Source: an uncultured Porphyromonadaceae bacterium (GTDB lineage: Bacteria; Bacteroidota; Bacteroidia; Bacteroidales; Muribaculaceae). From it: a stretch of DNA of 64,000 nucleotides. Of this stretch, positions 42,894 through 51,315 are shown one piece after another. The notes below the pieces were generated by a model. That model ran no database searches. It was not told the DNA's origin and was given only the letters and a program-made list of their open reading frames with translations. The number at the start of each line of letters is the position of its first letter. The first letter of the stretch is position 1. The stretch is from contig UQLL01000010.1 of assembly GCA_900541835.1 (NCBI GenBank), forward strand, positions 3,986-67,985, read 5' to 3'. A program made the position numbers and the translations under genes.

Positions 42894-44425
42894 TTGGCGG
42901 TGAGGGTGATGAGGGGCACGAGCATCTCCTGCATGGAGATGCCGCCGTGCTGGAACGTGCCGCGGTAGTACTGCACGTAGTAGTTGTAGTTGTTGGGGTA
43001 GGAGAAGAAGTCGCGGTTAAGGGCGAAGATGAACTTGCTGGAGACGTTGAGGGCGGGGAGGCCGAACTGCTGCGGCTTGCGCATCTCGTAGACTTCGCGG
43101 TGGTTGTAGTCGAGGTTCTTGCCCTCCTTGTAGCGCAGGTTGGTGGAGGTGTTCTTGTCGCCGACTACCTTGACCGGGTTCTCTACTCGGATGGTGCCGT
43201 GGTCGGTGGTGACGACGATCTTGAAGCCGAGCGAGGCGATGGTGCGGAAGATGTCGAGGATGGAGGAGTGGCGGAACCAGGACTCGGTGATAGAGCGGTA
43301 GGCGGCGTCGGAGTTGGCCAGCTCGCGGATCATCTTGGTCTCGGTGCGGGCGTGGCTGAGCATGTCGATGAAGTTGATGACCAGCACGTTGAAGGGATTC
43401 TGCTTGATTGAGCCGAGGCGGCGCAGGTACTTCTCGCCGCTCTCGGAGGAGGAGATCTTCTCGTAGCTGAAGGTCTCGCGGCGGCGGTATCGGTCGAGCA
43501 TGGTCTGGATGAGCTCCTTCTCGTGTACGTTGAGACCCTCGTTCTCGTCCTCGTCGACCCAGTACTGCGGGTACATCTTCGAGATCTGCAGGGGCATGAG
43601 TGCGGCGAAGATGGCGTTGCGGGCGTACTGGGTGGAAGTGGGCAGGATGGTGGTGTAGAGGTTCTCCTGCACGGTGAAGGTCTCGGCGAGCAGAGGCATG
43701 ACGGTGCGCCACTGGTCGAGGCGGAAGTTGTCTATGAGAATGAAGAACACCTTCTCTCCGGCGTCGAGCATGGGGAAGATGCGGCGCGGAAAGATCTCGG
43801 CGCTCATGAGAGGGTGCTCGCCGCCGGTGACCCACTTCTCGTAGTTGCGGCATACGAACTTGCAGAACTCGGTGTTGGCGTCGCGGACCTGTCCTTCGAG
43901 TATCTCACCCATGGAGGCGTCGGCGTCGGAAATCTTCATCTCCCAGCCGACGAGAGCGCGGTAGACGGCGTACCAGTCGTCGATGGTGGATGCCATGGCT
44001 ATGGCGGAGCCTATCTTGGAGAAGTCCTGCATGAAGCTGGTGTTGGTCTGTGCGGCCACGAGCTCGGTCTTGTTGAGGTTCTTCTTCAGGGCCAGCCAGA
44101 TCTGTGTGGGGTTGACGGGCTTGATGAGGTAGTCGGCGATCTGCGAGCCGATGGCCTGGTCCATGATGTTCTCCTCCTCGGACTTGGTGATCATGATGAC
44201 CGGTATCTCGGGGTGGTCGCGGTTGATGAGCTGTAGTGTCTCGAGCCCGGTGAGACCGGGCATGTTCTCGTCGAGCAGGACGAGGGCGTATGGCTCGGCG
44301 TCGAGAGCGTCGAGGGCGTCGCGACCGTTGCTGACCGTCGTCAGCGAGTATCCTTTCTTCTCGAGGAAGAGGATGTGTGGGCGGAGGAGGTCAATCTCGT
44401 CGTCGGCCCAGAGTATCCTTTGCAT
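42890..44425 (-). CDS. porX: PorX: response regulator fused to PglZ-type domain
   Basis: 511 residues. The receiver domain (1-120) has the acidic pocket DDE near residue 8, the phospho-acceptor aspartate in LVLLDENMPG (about 52) and the conserved Lys in LIKPVNP. A helical linker leads to an alkaline-phosphatase-like PglZ domain (from about 200; FFILIDNFRLDQW, TTILPTSTQYARN, VLVINFIDMLSHA, TTDHGT), whose Asp, Thr and His residues bind zinc. PorX controls the type IX secretion system in Porphyromonas and relatives. It is downstream of porW by 21 bases and overlaps the Sel1 gene. Confidence 0.93.
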   Translation of the reverse strand: MQRILWADDEIDLLRPHILFLEKKGYSLTTVSNGRDALDALDAEPYALVLLDENMPGLTGLETLQLINRDHPEIPVIMITKSEEENIMDQAIGSQIADYLIKPVNPTQIWLALKKNLNKTELVAAQTNTSFMQDFSKIGSAIAMASTIDDWYAVYRALVGWEMKISDADASMGEILEGQVRDANTEFCKFVCRNYEKWVTGGEHPLMSAEIFPRRIFPMLDAGEKVFFILIDNFRLDQWRTVMPLLAETFTVQENLYTTILPTSTQYARNAIFAALMPLQISKMYPQYWVDEDENEGLNVHEKELIQTMLDRYRRRETFSYEKISSSESGEKYLRRLGSIKQNPFNVLVINFIDMLSHARTETKMIRELANSDAAYRSITESWFRHSSILDIFRTIASLGFKIVVTTDHGTIRVENPVKVVGDKNTSTNLRYKEGKNLDYNHREVYEMRKPQQFGLPALNVSSKFIFALNRDFFSYPNNYNYYVQYYRGTFQHGGISMQEMLVPLITLTAK

Positions 44426-44446
44426 GACGTAATCGGGATTAAGGTT

Positions 44447-47362
44447 TTACTCTTCCGCCTGGCCCTCCGGCTCTTCGGAGGGTTCGCCCTGGGGTTCGGC
44501 GGGCTGTTCGGGCTGTTCGGGCTGCCGGCCGCCCTGCGGGTCGGGGTTCTCCTCGGTATTCTCTTCGACGGGAGGCGCCTGTGGCTCCTCCTCGTCGGGG
44601 TCGGAGTCGCGGAAGCGGAAGTATTCTTCAAATGAACGTCCCTGGCGGAGCAACAGTTCAAAGTTGGCCACCGAGATGGGGATGGGACGCACGGCCTCGG
44701 GCAGGTCGAAGTTGTTCTCGCGCTGCATGATGCCGATGTAGTGGTCGAGCTCGCGCTGGTTGGCGAAGCCGCGGATGACGAGCAGTCCGACGTTGCCGAA
44801 GCTCATAGGCTCCAGGTCGTAGTCGCGCACCACGAACCAGGAGAAGTTGTTGCGTGCCACGTCGTAGAGCACCTGGTTGGGGTTTACGGAGTCGAGGGGG
44901 AACGCGAGAACGAGGAGCTGGGGCTTTTCGGGGTCCCTCTCGAAGGCTGCGGGCTGCCCTTCGGAGTCGAGGGCGGTGGAGTCGTTGCCCAGGCGCACCT
45001 GCCATATCATGCCTCGGGCGTTGGTGGAGCCGGCCTGGAGCTTGCGGCCCTTCTTGACGTCGGTGAGGATGCGGCCGGCCACGTCGGTCATGTCGGTCTC
45101 GGGCCAGCGGTCGAGCAGGTACTCCAGGCGCTCGCGGAACTTGGCGTAGTCCTTCTCGGTGAGGTAGCTGAGGGCGTCGATGAACACGAACTTGGGCAGG
45201 ATGCGGCTCAGCGGGTATTTTTCTTCCATCTGCTCCGTGAGGGAGTGCACCTGCGAGTTGCGGTCGGCCAGGTAGTCGGCGTATGCCTCGGCGTACATCT
45301 CCTCCTGGTGCCGGTCCATGTGGCGCAGGTTCTCGAAATAATTCGGGTCGGTCATGGCCTGGCCGTAGGGCGAGTCGGGGAAGTCCCCGAGGATTGCCTG
45401 GCGCCACTTCTCGGCCTCGGCGGCCTGGTCACGCCGGATGGCCATGAGGTAGAGGTTATAATATGTGTCGAGGCGGTAGACGTTGTCGGGGTAGCGGCGC
45501 AGCAACTCCAGGAAGTATCTGCGCGCGGCGGGGAAGTCCTCGAGCTTGTCCTTGAGCACCAGTCCGAGGTTGTAGAGGCTCTCCTGTATGATGTCGTTGC
45601 AGGTCTGGATCTCGGCCTCGGTGTGTGGGATGTTCTTGAAGTAGTACTCAGGGTAGTGTGGGTCGTTGAGGGGGTCGGGCTCGCCCTCCTTGCGCTGCGT
45701 GGTGTCGCCGGGGGCGCCGGACTGGGTGGAGTCGGACGAGGAATAGTCGTATTCCTCGTTGCCGGTGGAGTACGTTGCCTTGTTGCGTCGGCGCCAGTCG
45801 TCCTCGAGCTTGCGGGCGCCCCAGCGGCGCTGGAACTCCGTGCGGCCGGCGTTCTTGGCCTGCGTGTTGTAGAAGTACCATGACTTGTCGGTGTTGAGCT
45901 GGTACTGCTGGGGTGCGTTTGCGCCGGTCTGTTGCTCGCCGTCCTGTCGGTTCGCCTCGAACTCGGCGCGGCGGGCGGAGTCGGCGCTCTCCTTCTCTCG
46001 CTTCTTGAGTTCGTCGGCCAGGCGCTGGCACACCTTCATCTGCTCCTTCTCGGGGAGCTTGCTGAGCGTGAGCAGGGAGTCCTGGAGCTGGAGGTTGCCG
46101 GCGTAGTTGGCCAGCTCGTCGAGCACGTCGCTGCGGCGCTTGAGCAGGCGGTAGTCGGTAAAGGATTCCGGCAGCTGTGGCATGGCCTCGGAATAGCATG
46201 GCTGGGCGCCCACGTAGTCGCCCCTGAGGAAGAGGAGGTTGCCCAGGGCTATCTGCGCCAGGGCCTTGTCGATGCCGTTGCGCGTGGACTCCTTCACCGC
46301 CCTGCGGTAGGAGTCGATGGCCTGCGCGGTATCCTTGCGGCTGAGGTACAGGTTGCCGATGGCGTAGTAGATCTGGTCGAAGTACTGCTTGTTGCGCTCG
46401 TAGCGGGTCATGGCCTTGAGCGAATTGACCTCGCTCTTGATGTTGGTGCCGGTGAAGACCTCGCTCTGGCGTATGCGGGCGTTGAACTTGGCGCGGTAGC
46501 TGAGGCCCATGCCGCTGCCGGCCTTCTTGTATGCGGCGTATGCCTCCTTGCGGCGGTCGAGCTTCTGGAGCGTCTGGCCCAGTAGGAAGTATATGCGGTT
46601 GCGCTGGGTGCCGCTGGCGGCCCTGGCGGCGGCCTGGAGGTAGGGGACGGCCTTCTCGTTGTTGCCGGACAGCACGTTGTAGTCGGCCTGCACGAAGTTG
46701 TACAGGTCGCGGAGTTTCTTTGTCGTGAGCTGCTTTTCCTTGATATGGACCAGGAGGTTCTCGGCCTCGTAGGTCCAGCCCATGGCGCAGTAGGCGCGGG
46801 CCTGCCAGAGCTGCGCCTCGGTCACCACCTCCGGCAGCCACTTGAAGTGGCGGGAGATGTAGAAAAAAGTGCTGGCGGCGCCGAGAAAGTCGCCATTGAG
46901 GTACTGGGCGCGGCCCATCATGAGCCAGGCGTTGTGCAGGAAGGGATTGAACTCCTCGCGGGCGCGGAAGTCCTTCTCCTTCTGCGAGGCGTTGCGCCTG
47001 GCGGGCTTCTTCTTGATGCTGTGGAGCTGGATGGCCTTCTGCATCTTCTCGATGGTGCGGTCGAAGCTGCCGCCGGGCTGCGGCAGCTTCTCGTCGGCCC
47101 TGGCCTCTGCCGGGTGCATGAGCAGGCGCCGCGTGTAGTCGTCCTCGTACTCCTCCTCCATCTTCTTCAGCGTCTCGTCGTAGTGTTCCGAGCCGTTGAA
47201 GTATACGTTATAGCGCGTGTTAAAAGCCTGCCACTGGCGCGACATGGCGGTGTTCTTCTTTGTGGAGCAGCTCACCACCAGCAGACACACCAACAGGGCC
47301 GCAAGAGCGGCGAAGGCCATCCCTGCGGCGCCCCTGGTCCGTTTACCTGCTTTCGGGCGCAT
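44447..47362 (-). CDS. porW: PorW/SprE: type IX secretion TPR lipoprotein
   Basis: About 971 residues. Lipoprotein signal (lipobox VVSC, then STKKNTAMSRQWQ). The N-terminal FNTRYNVYFNG is characteristic of PorW/SprE proteins; many TPR-like helices follow. The C-terminal 45 residues are Glu/Pro/Gln-rich low complexity (QPEQPEQPAEPQGE). PorW is an outer-membrane lipoprotein needed for type IX secretion. ATG 47362 (MRPKAGKRT) was preferred to an upstream GTG at 47383. First gene of the porW-porX-sel1-glycosyltransferase run, divergent from purF. Confidence 0.9.
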   Translation of the reverse strand: MRPKAGKRTRGAAGMAFAALAALLVCLLVVSCSTKKNTAMSRQWQAFNTRYNVYFNGSEHYDETLKKMEEEYEDDYTRRLLMHPAEARADEKLPQPGGSFDRTIEKMQKAIQLHSIKKKPARRNASQKEKDFRAREEFNPFLHNAWLMMGRAQYLNGDFLGAASTFFYISRHFKWLPEVVTEAQLWQARAYCAMGWTYEAENLLVHIKEKQLTTKKLRDLYNFVQADYNVLSGNNEKAVPYLQAAARAASGTQRNRIYFLLGQTLQKLDRRKEAYAAYKKAGSGMGLSYRAKFNARIRQSEVFTGTNIKSEVNSLKAMTRYERNKQYFDQIYYAIGNLYLSRKDTAQAIDSYRRAVKESTRNGIDKALAQIALGNLLFLRGDYVGAQPCYSEAMPQLPESFTDYRLLKRRSDVLDELANYAGNLQLQDSLLTLSKLPEKEQMKVCQRLADELKKREKESADSARRAEFEANRQDGEQQTGANAPQQYQLNTDKSWYFYNTQAKNAGRTEFQRRWGARKLEDDWRRRNKATYSTGNEEYDYSSSDSTQSGAPGDTTQRKEGEPDPLNDPHYPEYYFKNIPHTEAEIQTCNDIIQESLYNLGLVLKDKLEDFPAARRYFLELLRRYPDNVYRLDTYYNLYLMAIRRDQAAEAEKWRQAILGDFPDSPYGQAMTDPNYFENLRHMDRHQEEMYAEAYADYLADRNSQVHSLTEQMEEKYPLSRILPKFVFIDALSYLTEKDYAKFRERLEYLLDRWPETDMTDVAGRILTDVKKGRKLQAGSTNARGMIWQVRLGNDSTALDSEGQPAAFERDPEKPQLLVLAFPLDSVNPNQVLYDVARNNFSWFVVRDYDLEPMSFGNVGLLVIRGFANQRELDHYIGIMQRENNFDLPEAVRPIPISVANFELLLRQGRSFEEYFRFRDSDPDEEEPQAPPVEENTEENPDPQGGRQPEQPEQPAEPQGEPSEEPEGQAEE

Positions 47363-47413
47363 ATTTCTATAACGCCGACCCACCCCCCATTATTTTAGTT
47401 GAACTTTTTTTGC

Positions 47414-47421
47414 TACCTTTG
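47414..47421 (+). promoter_or_regulatory. purF -7 box (TACCTTTG)
   Basis: Exact match to TAnnTTTG, 25 bases before the ATG at 47447; a TTG lies at 47399-47401, closer than usual. The region also serves the divergent porW gene. Confidence 0.65.
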
Positions 47422-47446
47422 CACTTTCAAAACTAACGATCCAAAA

Positions 47447-48889
47447 ATGGGAGGCTTTTTCGGAGCAATATCAAAGGAGCCGTGCGTCAACGACCTGTTC
47501 TACGGCACGGACTACAACTCTCACCTCGGCACCAAGCGGGCCGGCATGGTGACCTTCGACCCCGAGGCGGGGTTCCACCGTACGATACACAGCCTGGAGC
47601 GCAACTACTTCCGCTCCAAGTTCGAGGACGAGCTAGAGCACTACATCGGCTGCCAGGGACTGGGCGTCATCAGCGACACCGACCCGCAGCCGATTATCGT
47701 TAACTCGCACCTGGGCCGCTACGCCGTCGTCACCGTCGCCAAGATCAACAACATCCGCGAGATCGCCGACGAGCTGCTTGCCGAGGGCATGCACTTCAGC
47801 GAGCTGTCAGCCAACAACATCAACCAGACCGAACTGGTGGCGCTGCTCATCAACATGGGCAAGGACTTCGTTGACGGCATCAACCGCGTCTACCGCAAGG
47901 TGCGGGGTTCCTGCTCTATGCTGGTCCTGACCGAGGACGGCATCATCTGCGCCCGCGACTACCTGGGACGCACCCCCATCGTCATCGGCCGCAAGGAGGG
48001 CGCCTACGCCGCATCTTCGGAGACGACGGCCTTCCCCAACCTGGGCTACGACCGCGTGCGCGACGTCGGCCCCGGCGAGATCGTGCGTCTGCGCGCCGAC
48101 AGCCTCGAAGTGCTCCAGAAGCCCGCTCCCCGCGAGCAGATATGCTCCTTCCTGTGGGTATACTACGGCTTCCCGGCCAGCGACTACAACGACGTCAACG
48201 CCGAGGACGTGCGCGAGACGGCCGGCCGCGCCATGGGCCACGAGGACCACACCGAAGCCGACTGCGTGTGCGGCATCCCCGACTCGGGCGTGGGCTTCGC
48301 CCTGGGCTACGCCGAAGGCTCCGGCATCCCCTACCGCCGCGCCGTGCTCAAGTACACCCCCACCTGGCCCCGCAGCTTCACCCCCGGCAACCAGTCGCGC
48401 CGCGACCTGGTGGCAAAGATGAAGCTAATACCCAACCGCGCCATCCTCGACGGTGCCCGCGTGGTGTTCTGCGACGACTCGATAGTGCGCGGCACGCAGC
48501 TGCGCGACAACGTGCGCACCTTCTTCGACTGCGGCTGCCGCGAAGTGCACGCCCGCATCTCCTGCCCGCCGCTGGTATACGGCTGCCCCTTCATCGGCTT
48601 CACCAACTCCAAGAGCGACCTGGAGCTAATCACGCGCCGCATCATCCGCGACCGCGAGGGCGACGCCGACGCCAAGCTCGACGCCTACGCCACCACCGGC
48701 TCGCCAGAGTACGGTGCCATGGTGCGCGAGATCGCCGACCGCCTGGGCCTCACCTCCGTCAGCTTCAGCAAGCTCGAGGACCTGGTGGCGAGCATCCGCC
48801 TGCCCAAGTGCCGCCTCTGCACCCACTGCTTCGACGGCTCCAGCTACGATCCCGCCACCGCCTTCGCCCAGGACCACCCCGAATCCTGA
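47447..48889 (+). CDS. amidophosphoribosyltransferase-like protein lacking the N-terminal cysteine
   Basis: 480 residues. An Ntn-type class II glutamine amidotransferase domain (1-230) is joined to a phosphoribosyltransferase domain with the PRPP motif VVFCDDSIVRGT (about 342-353) and a PDSG motif (CGIPDSGVGFA, about 281). PurF makes phosphoribosylamine from PRPP and glutamine, the first step of purine synthesis. Canonical PurF has Cys as the first mature residue (MCG...); here the start is MGGFFGAISK, so the glutaminase nucleophile is missing. The nearest cysteine is at residue 13. It may use ammonia or have another role. ATG 47447 follows the promoter and matches Bacteroidota homologues I recall. 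Confidence 0.85.
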   Translation: MGGFFGAISKEPCVNDLFYGTDYNSHLGTKRAGMVTFDPEAGFHRTIHSLERNYFRSKFEDELEHYIGCQGLGVISDTDPQPIIVNSHLGRYAVVTVAKINNIREIADELLAEGMHFSELSANNINQTELVALLINMGKDFVDGINRVYRKVRGSCSMLVLTEDGIICARDYLGRTPIVIGRKEGAYAASSETTAFPNLGYDRVRDVGPGEIVRLRADSLEVLQKPAPREQICSFLWVYYGFPASDYNDVNAEDVRETAGRAMGHEDHTEADCVCGIPDSGVGFALGYAEGSGIPYRRAVLKYTPTWPRSFTPGNQSRRDLVAKMKLIPNRAILDGARVVFCDDSIVRGTQLRDNVRTFFDCGCREVHARISCPPLVYGCPFIGFTNSKSDLELITRRIIRDREGDADAKLDAYATTGSPEYGAMVREIADRLGLTSVSFSKLEDLVASIRLPKCRLCTHCFDGSSYDPATAFAQDHPES

Positions 48890-48904
48890 CCTCTCCCCCC
48901 TCCT

Positions 48905-48946
48905 ATAATAAAAAATGGATGTCTGCGGACATCCATTTTTTATTAT
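48905..48946. terminator. bidirectional terminator between convergent genes
   Basis: 19-bp perfect arms (48905-48923, 48928-48946; core AAAAAATGGATGTC) with a TGCG loop. A-run on one side and T-run on the other serve both purF (plus) and the small protein gene (minus). Confidence 0.92.
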
Positions 48947-48958
48947 GGCCTCCAAGGC

Positions 48959-49483
48959 CTACAGGTGTTCGAGCTCGAATAGGAGATCGCCCTGGGAAAG
49001 GGAGCGGAGTAGGGCCAGACGACGAGTGAGGGCGTGGACCTTGGGCTGCACGCGTGGGTTGTGGAAGATCTGCATGTTGTGGCGGAGCAGGTGGTCGAAC
49101 AGGGCGTCGGTCTCGTCGTCGTCGAGGGAGAGGGCGTCGCGTGCTTCGTCGGCCATGGCCTTGTGGAGGTCGCCGAGCAGGCGGACCGGGACTTCGGCGC
49201 CGTCGCGCACCACCGACCGGGACATGAGGTTGCCGACGGCCATGGCGGCGGTTATGTAGAGATTGCGGCGCAGCTGCTCCCAGACGCCCTTGGGCGACAG
49301 GCTGGGCGACAGCAGATGGTGGTATGCCTCCGAGAAGCGCACCATCGGCCCGTCGGCGTCCAGGCTGACGCTGTGTACCAGCTCCAGGGCGTCCAGGCTC
49401 CCGGCGCTTATGACCATACCGGCCAGGCCGTAGGCTTTGTCGTCTTCGTTTCTATACTCGAATGTATCTAATGTGTTGCTCAT
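48959..49483 (-). CDS. hypothetical helical protein
   Basis: 174 residues (MSNTLDTFEYRNEDDKAYG...), no signal peptide, mostly predicted helical and acidic. I do not recognise the family. The middle contains GVWEQLRRNLYITAAMAVGNLM and a DDDETDALFDHLL stretch. The frame is open further upstream, but ATG 49483 is the first plausible start and leaves a 73-base gap to the barrel gene, which holds one palindromic repeat. Likely the last gene of the TPR-barrel transcript, ending at a strong terminator. Confidence 0.7.
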   Translation of the reverse strand: MSNTLDTFEYRNEDDKAYGLAGMVISAGSLDALELVHSVSLDADGPMVRFSEAYHHLLSPSLSPKGVWEQLRRNLYITAAMAVGNLMSRSVVRDGAEVPVRLLGDLHKAMADEARDALSLDDDETDALFDHLLRHNMQIFHNPRVQPKVHALTRRLALLRSLSQGDLLFELEHL

Positions 49484-49519
49484 AGTTTCTTGCTTTAGTG
49501 GCAGATGGCCCCCGCTTAA

Positions 49520-49545
49520 CGGACGCACCCTGGTGCGTCCCTGCA
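49520..49545 (+). repeat. palindromic repeat between barrel gene and hypothetical gene
   Basis: CGGACGCACC then CTGGTGCGTCCCTGCA with perfect arms, in the 73-base gap between two minus-strand genes. Confidence 0.85.
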
Positions 49546-49556
49546 GGGAGCGCTTC

Positions 49557-51314
49557 CTAAAATAGAACGTCGGCTCCGAGGAGGAAGTTGAAGCCCTCCA
49601 TGGGCTGGCAGGGGAGCAGGTCGATGCGGTGTCCGAGCAGGTTGTCGGCGCTGCCATAGACGCTGAGGGTGCGGGAGATGCGGTAGCGCGCGCCCAGGCG
49701 CAGGTTGCATATGTCGGGCAGGCGGTAGCCCAGGCCGTCCCGGGACTGGCCGTAGCCCCAGAAAATCTGGCGGACGCCTCGGTAGCGGTAGCCGAGCGTG
49801 AGCGACAGGGCGCGGACCGGGTGCACCGTGGCCTCGGCGTCGACGGTCCAGCGCGGACGGTCGTAACCGTTGAAGAAGCCTGTGGTGGAGCAGGAGCGCT
49901 GGGGCTGGTAGGTGCCGCGGCCGCTCAGGGTCAGCAGGTCCAGTGGCGTCCATTCGGCATCGAGGCCGATGCTGTAGCCGGCAAGGTTGCAATGCTGGCG
50001 GTCGAAGTCGTAGAGGTATTCGTTCTCGCCTGAGAGTTCGGGCATGTACCACCCGCCCATGTAGAGGTGTCGCACGGTGGCGTAGGTGAAGTCGAGTCCG
50101 GCGCGGAAGCGGGCGGAGGGCTTTGCCTCAAAGCGGACTTTCGCCTCGACGGGCACGAAAGCGGGCATGACGTAGTCGAGCAGGGGCTGCTGGTAGTAGT
50201 CGAGCTCGTAGCCGGAGCGGAGGGTCTGGAGGCGCTGTCCGCCGGTGGCGCTGACGGTGGCTCCCCAGGTGCCGCCGTCGTAGCTCAGACGCACTGCCGG
50301 AGCCACATGCACGGTGGAGTAGTCGAGGTCTGCGACCTCGGCGGCGATGCTGCGTCCGGCGCCCCAGGTGACGTCGACGACGGCACCCAGGCTGGCGGAG
50401 AAGCGGTCGGCGGTATAGCTGTATGCGGGCAGCACGCGCAGTGTCTGAAGGGAGCGGGAACGGCTCCCGGCGGCCACCTTGTTGTAGCTGAGGCTGGTGA
50501 AGTCGAGGTCCACGCCCACGCGATTGGCGGTGCCGATGCGGCAGGCGGCGGAGGCCCCCAGTCCGGCCTGTATCTCATATTGGCCGCCATATGGTTGCCA
50601 TACGTAGTCGGCCACGCCGTAGCTGCGGCGGTAGCCGAAGTATCCGCCCTCGGCGCGTAGACCGAAGTCCCAGCTGCCCCGGGCCGACGACTGCCAGCCG
50701 AGACGCAGCTGGACGTCGTTGAGCGTCTGCTTGGGGGCCTTTGCATTATCATCGGTGTGGCTCACGGCGCCATAGTAGTTGAACAGCCCGAGATGGTAGC
50801 CGAGCGTTCCGCTGAGCGTGCCGCTCCCGCCCAGGCCCTGGCGCAGGCTCACGCCCACGCGCTCGTCGTAGGTATACCGCTTCCAGTCGCGTCCGTACTC
50901 GCTCATACGCGGATGGAAGAGGGAGGTGGAGTTATGCTGGAGCCAGACGTCGGCGCGGGTGGACTCGGTGTCGGCCACGCGGTACCCGGCGCTGAGGGTG
51001 GAGTTGAGGTAGGAGCCGAGACCGAGGTCGAGGTATCCGCGCCATGGGTATTCGGCGAGTTCGCCGCGCCACACGGGCGCGGGCAGGGTCGAGAAGCCGG
51101 GGGCATAGTCTCCCGTCAGCAGTCCCTGGGCCGTGGACGTGCGCAGGGCGGGCAACTCGAAGCTGACCTTCTGCGGCAGCAGGTGGATCTTGTCCTGGCG
51201 CACCACGGTGGGTATGTAGTCGCCCTCCACGTTGAGAGTGCCTTCGAGCTTCTCCTGCGCCATGGCCGGCAGCGCCACACACGCCGCCATATATATGATG
51301 ATATGTCGTTTCAT
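49557..51314 (-). CDS. TonB-receptor-like outer-membrane beta-barrel protein
   Basis: 585 residues: signal peptide (MKRHIIIYMAACVALPAMA), no plug domain, then amphipathic strands throughout and a C-terminal aromatic residue (LLGADVLF). The strand pattern (YSIGLDAEWTPLDLLTLSGRG, LRLGARYRISRTLSVYGSADNLLG) is that of TonB-receptor-type barrels. It starts one base after the stop of the large TPR gene, so the two proteins are probably made together and may form an outer-membrane complex. Function unknown. Confidence 0.82.
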   Translation of the reverse strand: MKRHIIIYMAACVALPAMAQEKLEGTLNVEGDYIPTVVRQDKIHLLPQKVSFELPALRTSTAQGLLTGDYAPGFSTLPAPVWRGELAEYPWRGYLDLGLGSYLNSTLSAGYRVADTESTRADVWLQHNSTSLFHPRMSEYGRDWKRYTYDERVGVSLRQGLGGSGTLSGTLGYHLGLFNYYGAVSHTDDNAKAPKQTLNDVQLRLGWQSSARGSWDFGLRAEGGYFGYRRSYGVADYVWQPYGGQYEIQAGLGASAACRIGTANRVGVDLDFTSLSYNKVAAGSRSRSLQTLRVLPAYSYTADRFSASLGAVVDVTWGAGRSIAAEVADLDYSTVHVAPAVRLSYDGGTWGATVSATGGQRLQTLRSGYELDYYQQPLLDYVMPAFVPVEAKVRFEAKPSARFRAGLDFTYATVRHLYMGGWYMPELSGENEYLYDFDRQHCNLAGYSIGLDAEWTPLDLLTLSGRGTYQPQRSCSTTGFFNGYDRPRWTVDAEATVHPVRALSLTLGYRYRGVRQIFWGYGQSRDGLGYRLPDICNLRLGARYRISRTLSVYGSADNLLGHRIDLLPCQPMEGFNFLLGADVLF

Positions 51315-51315
51315 T

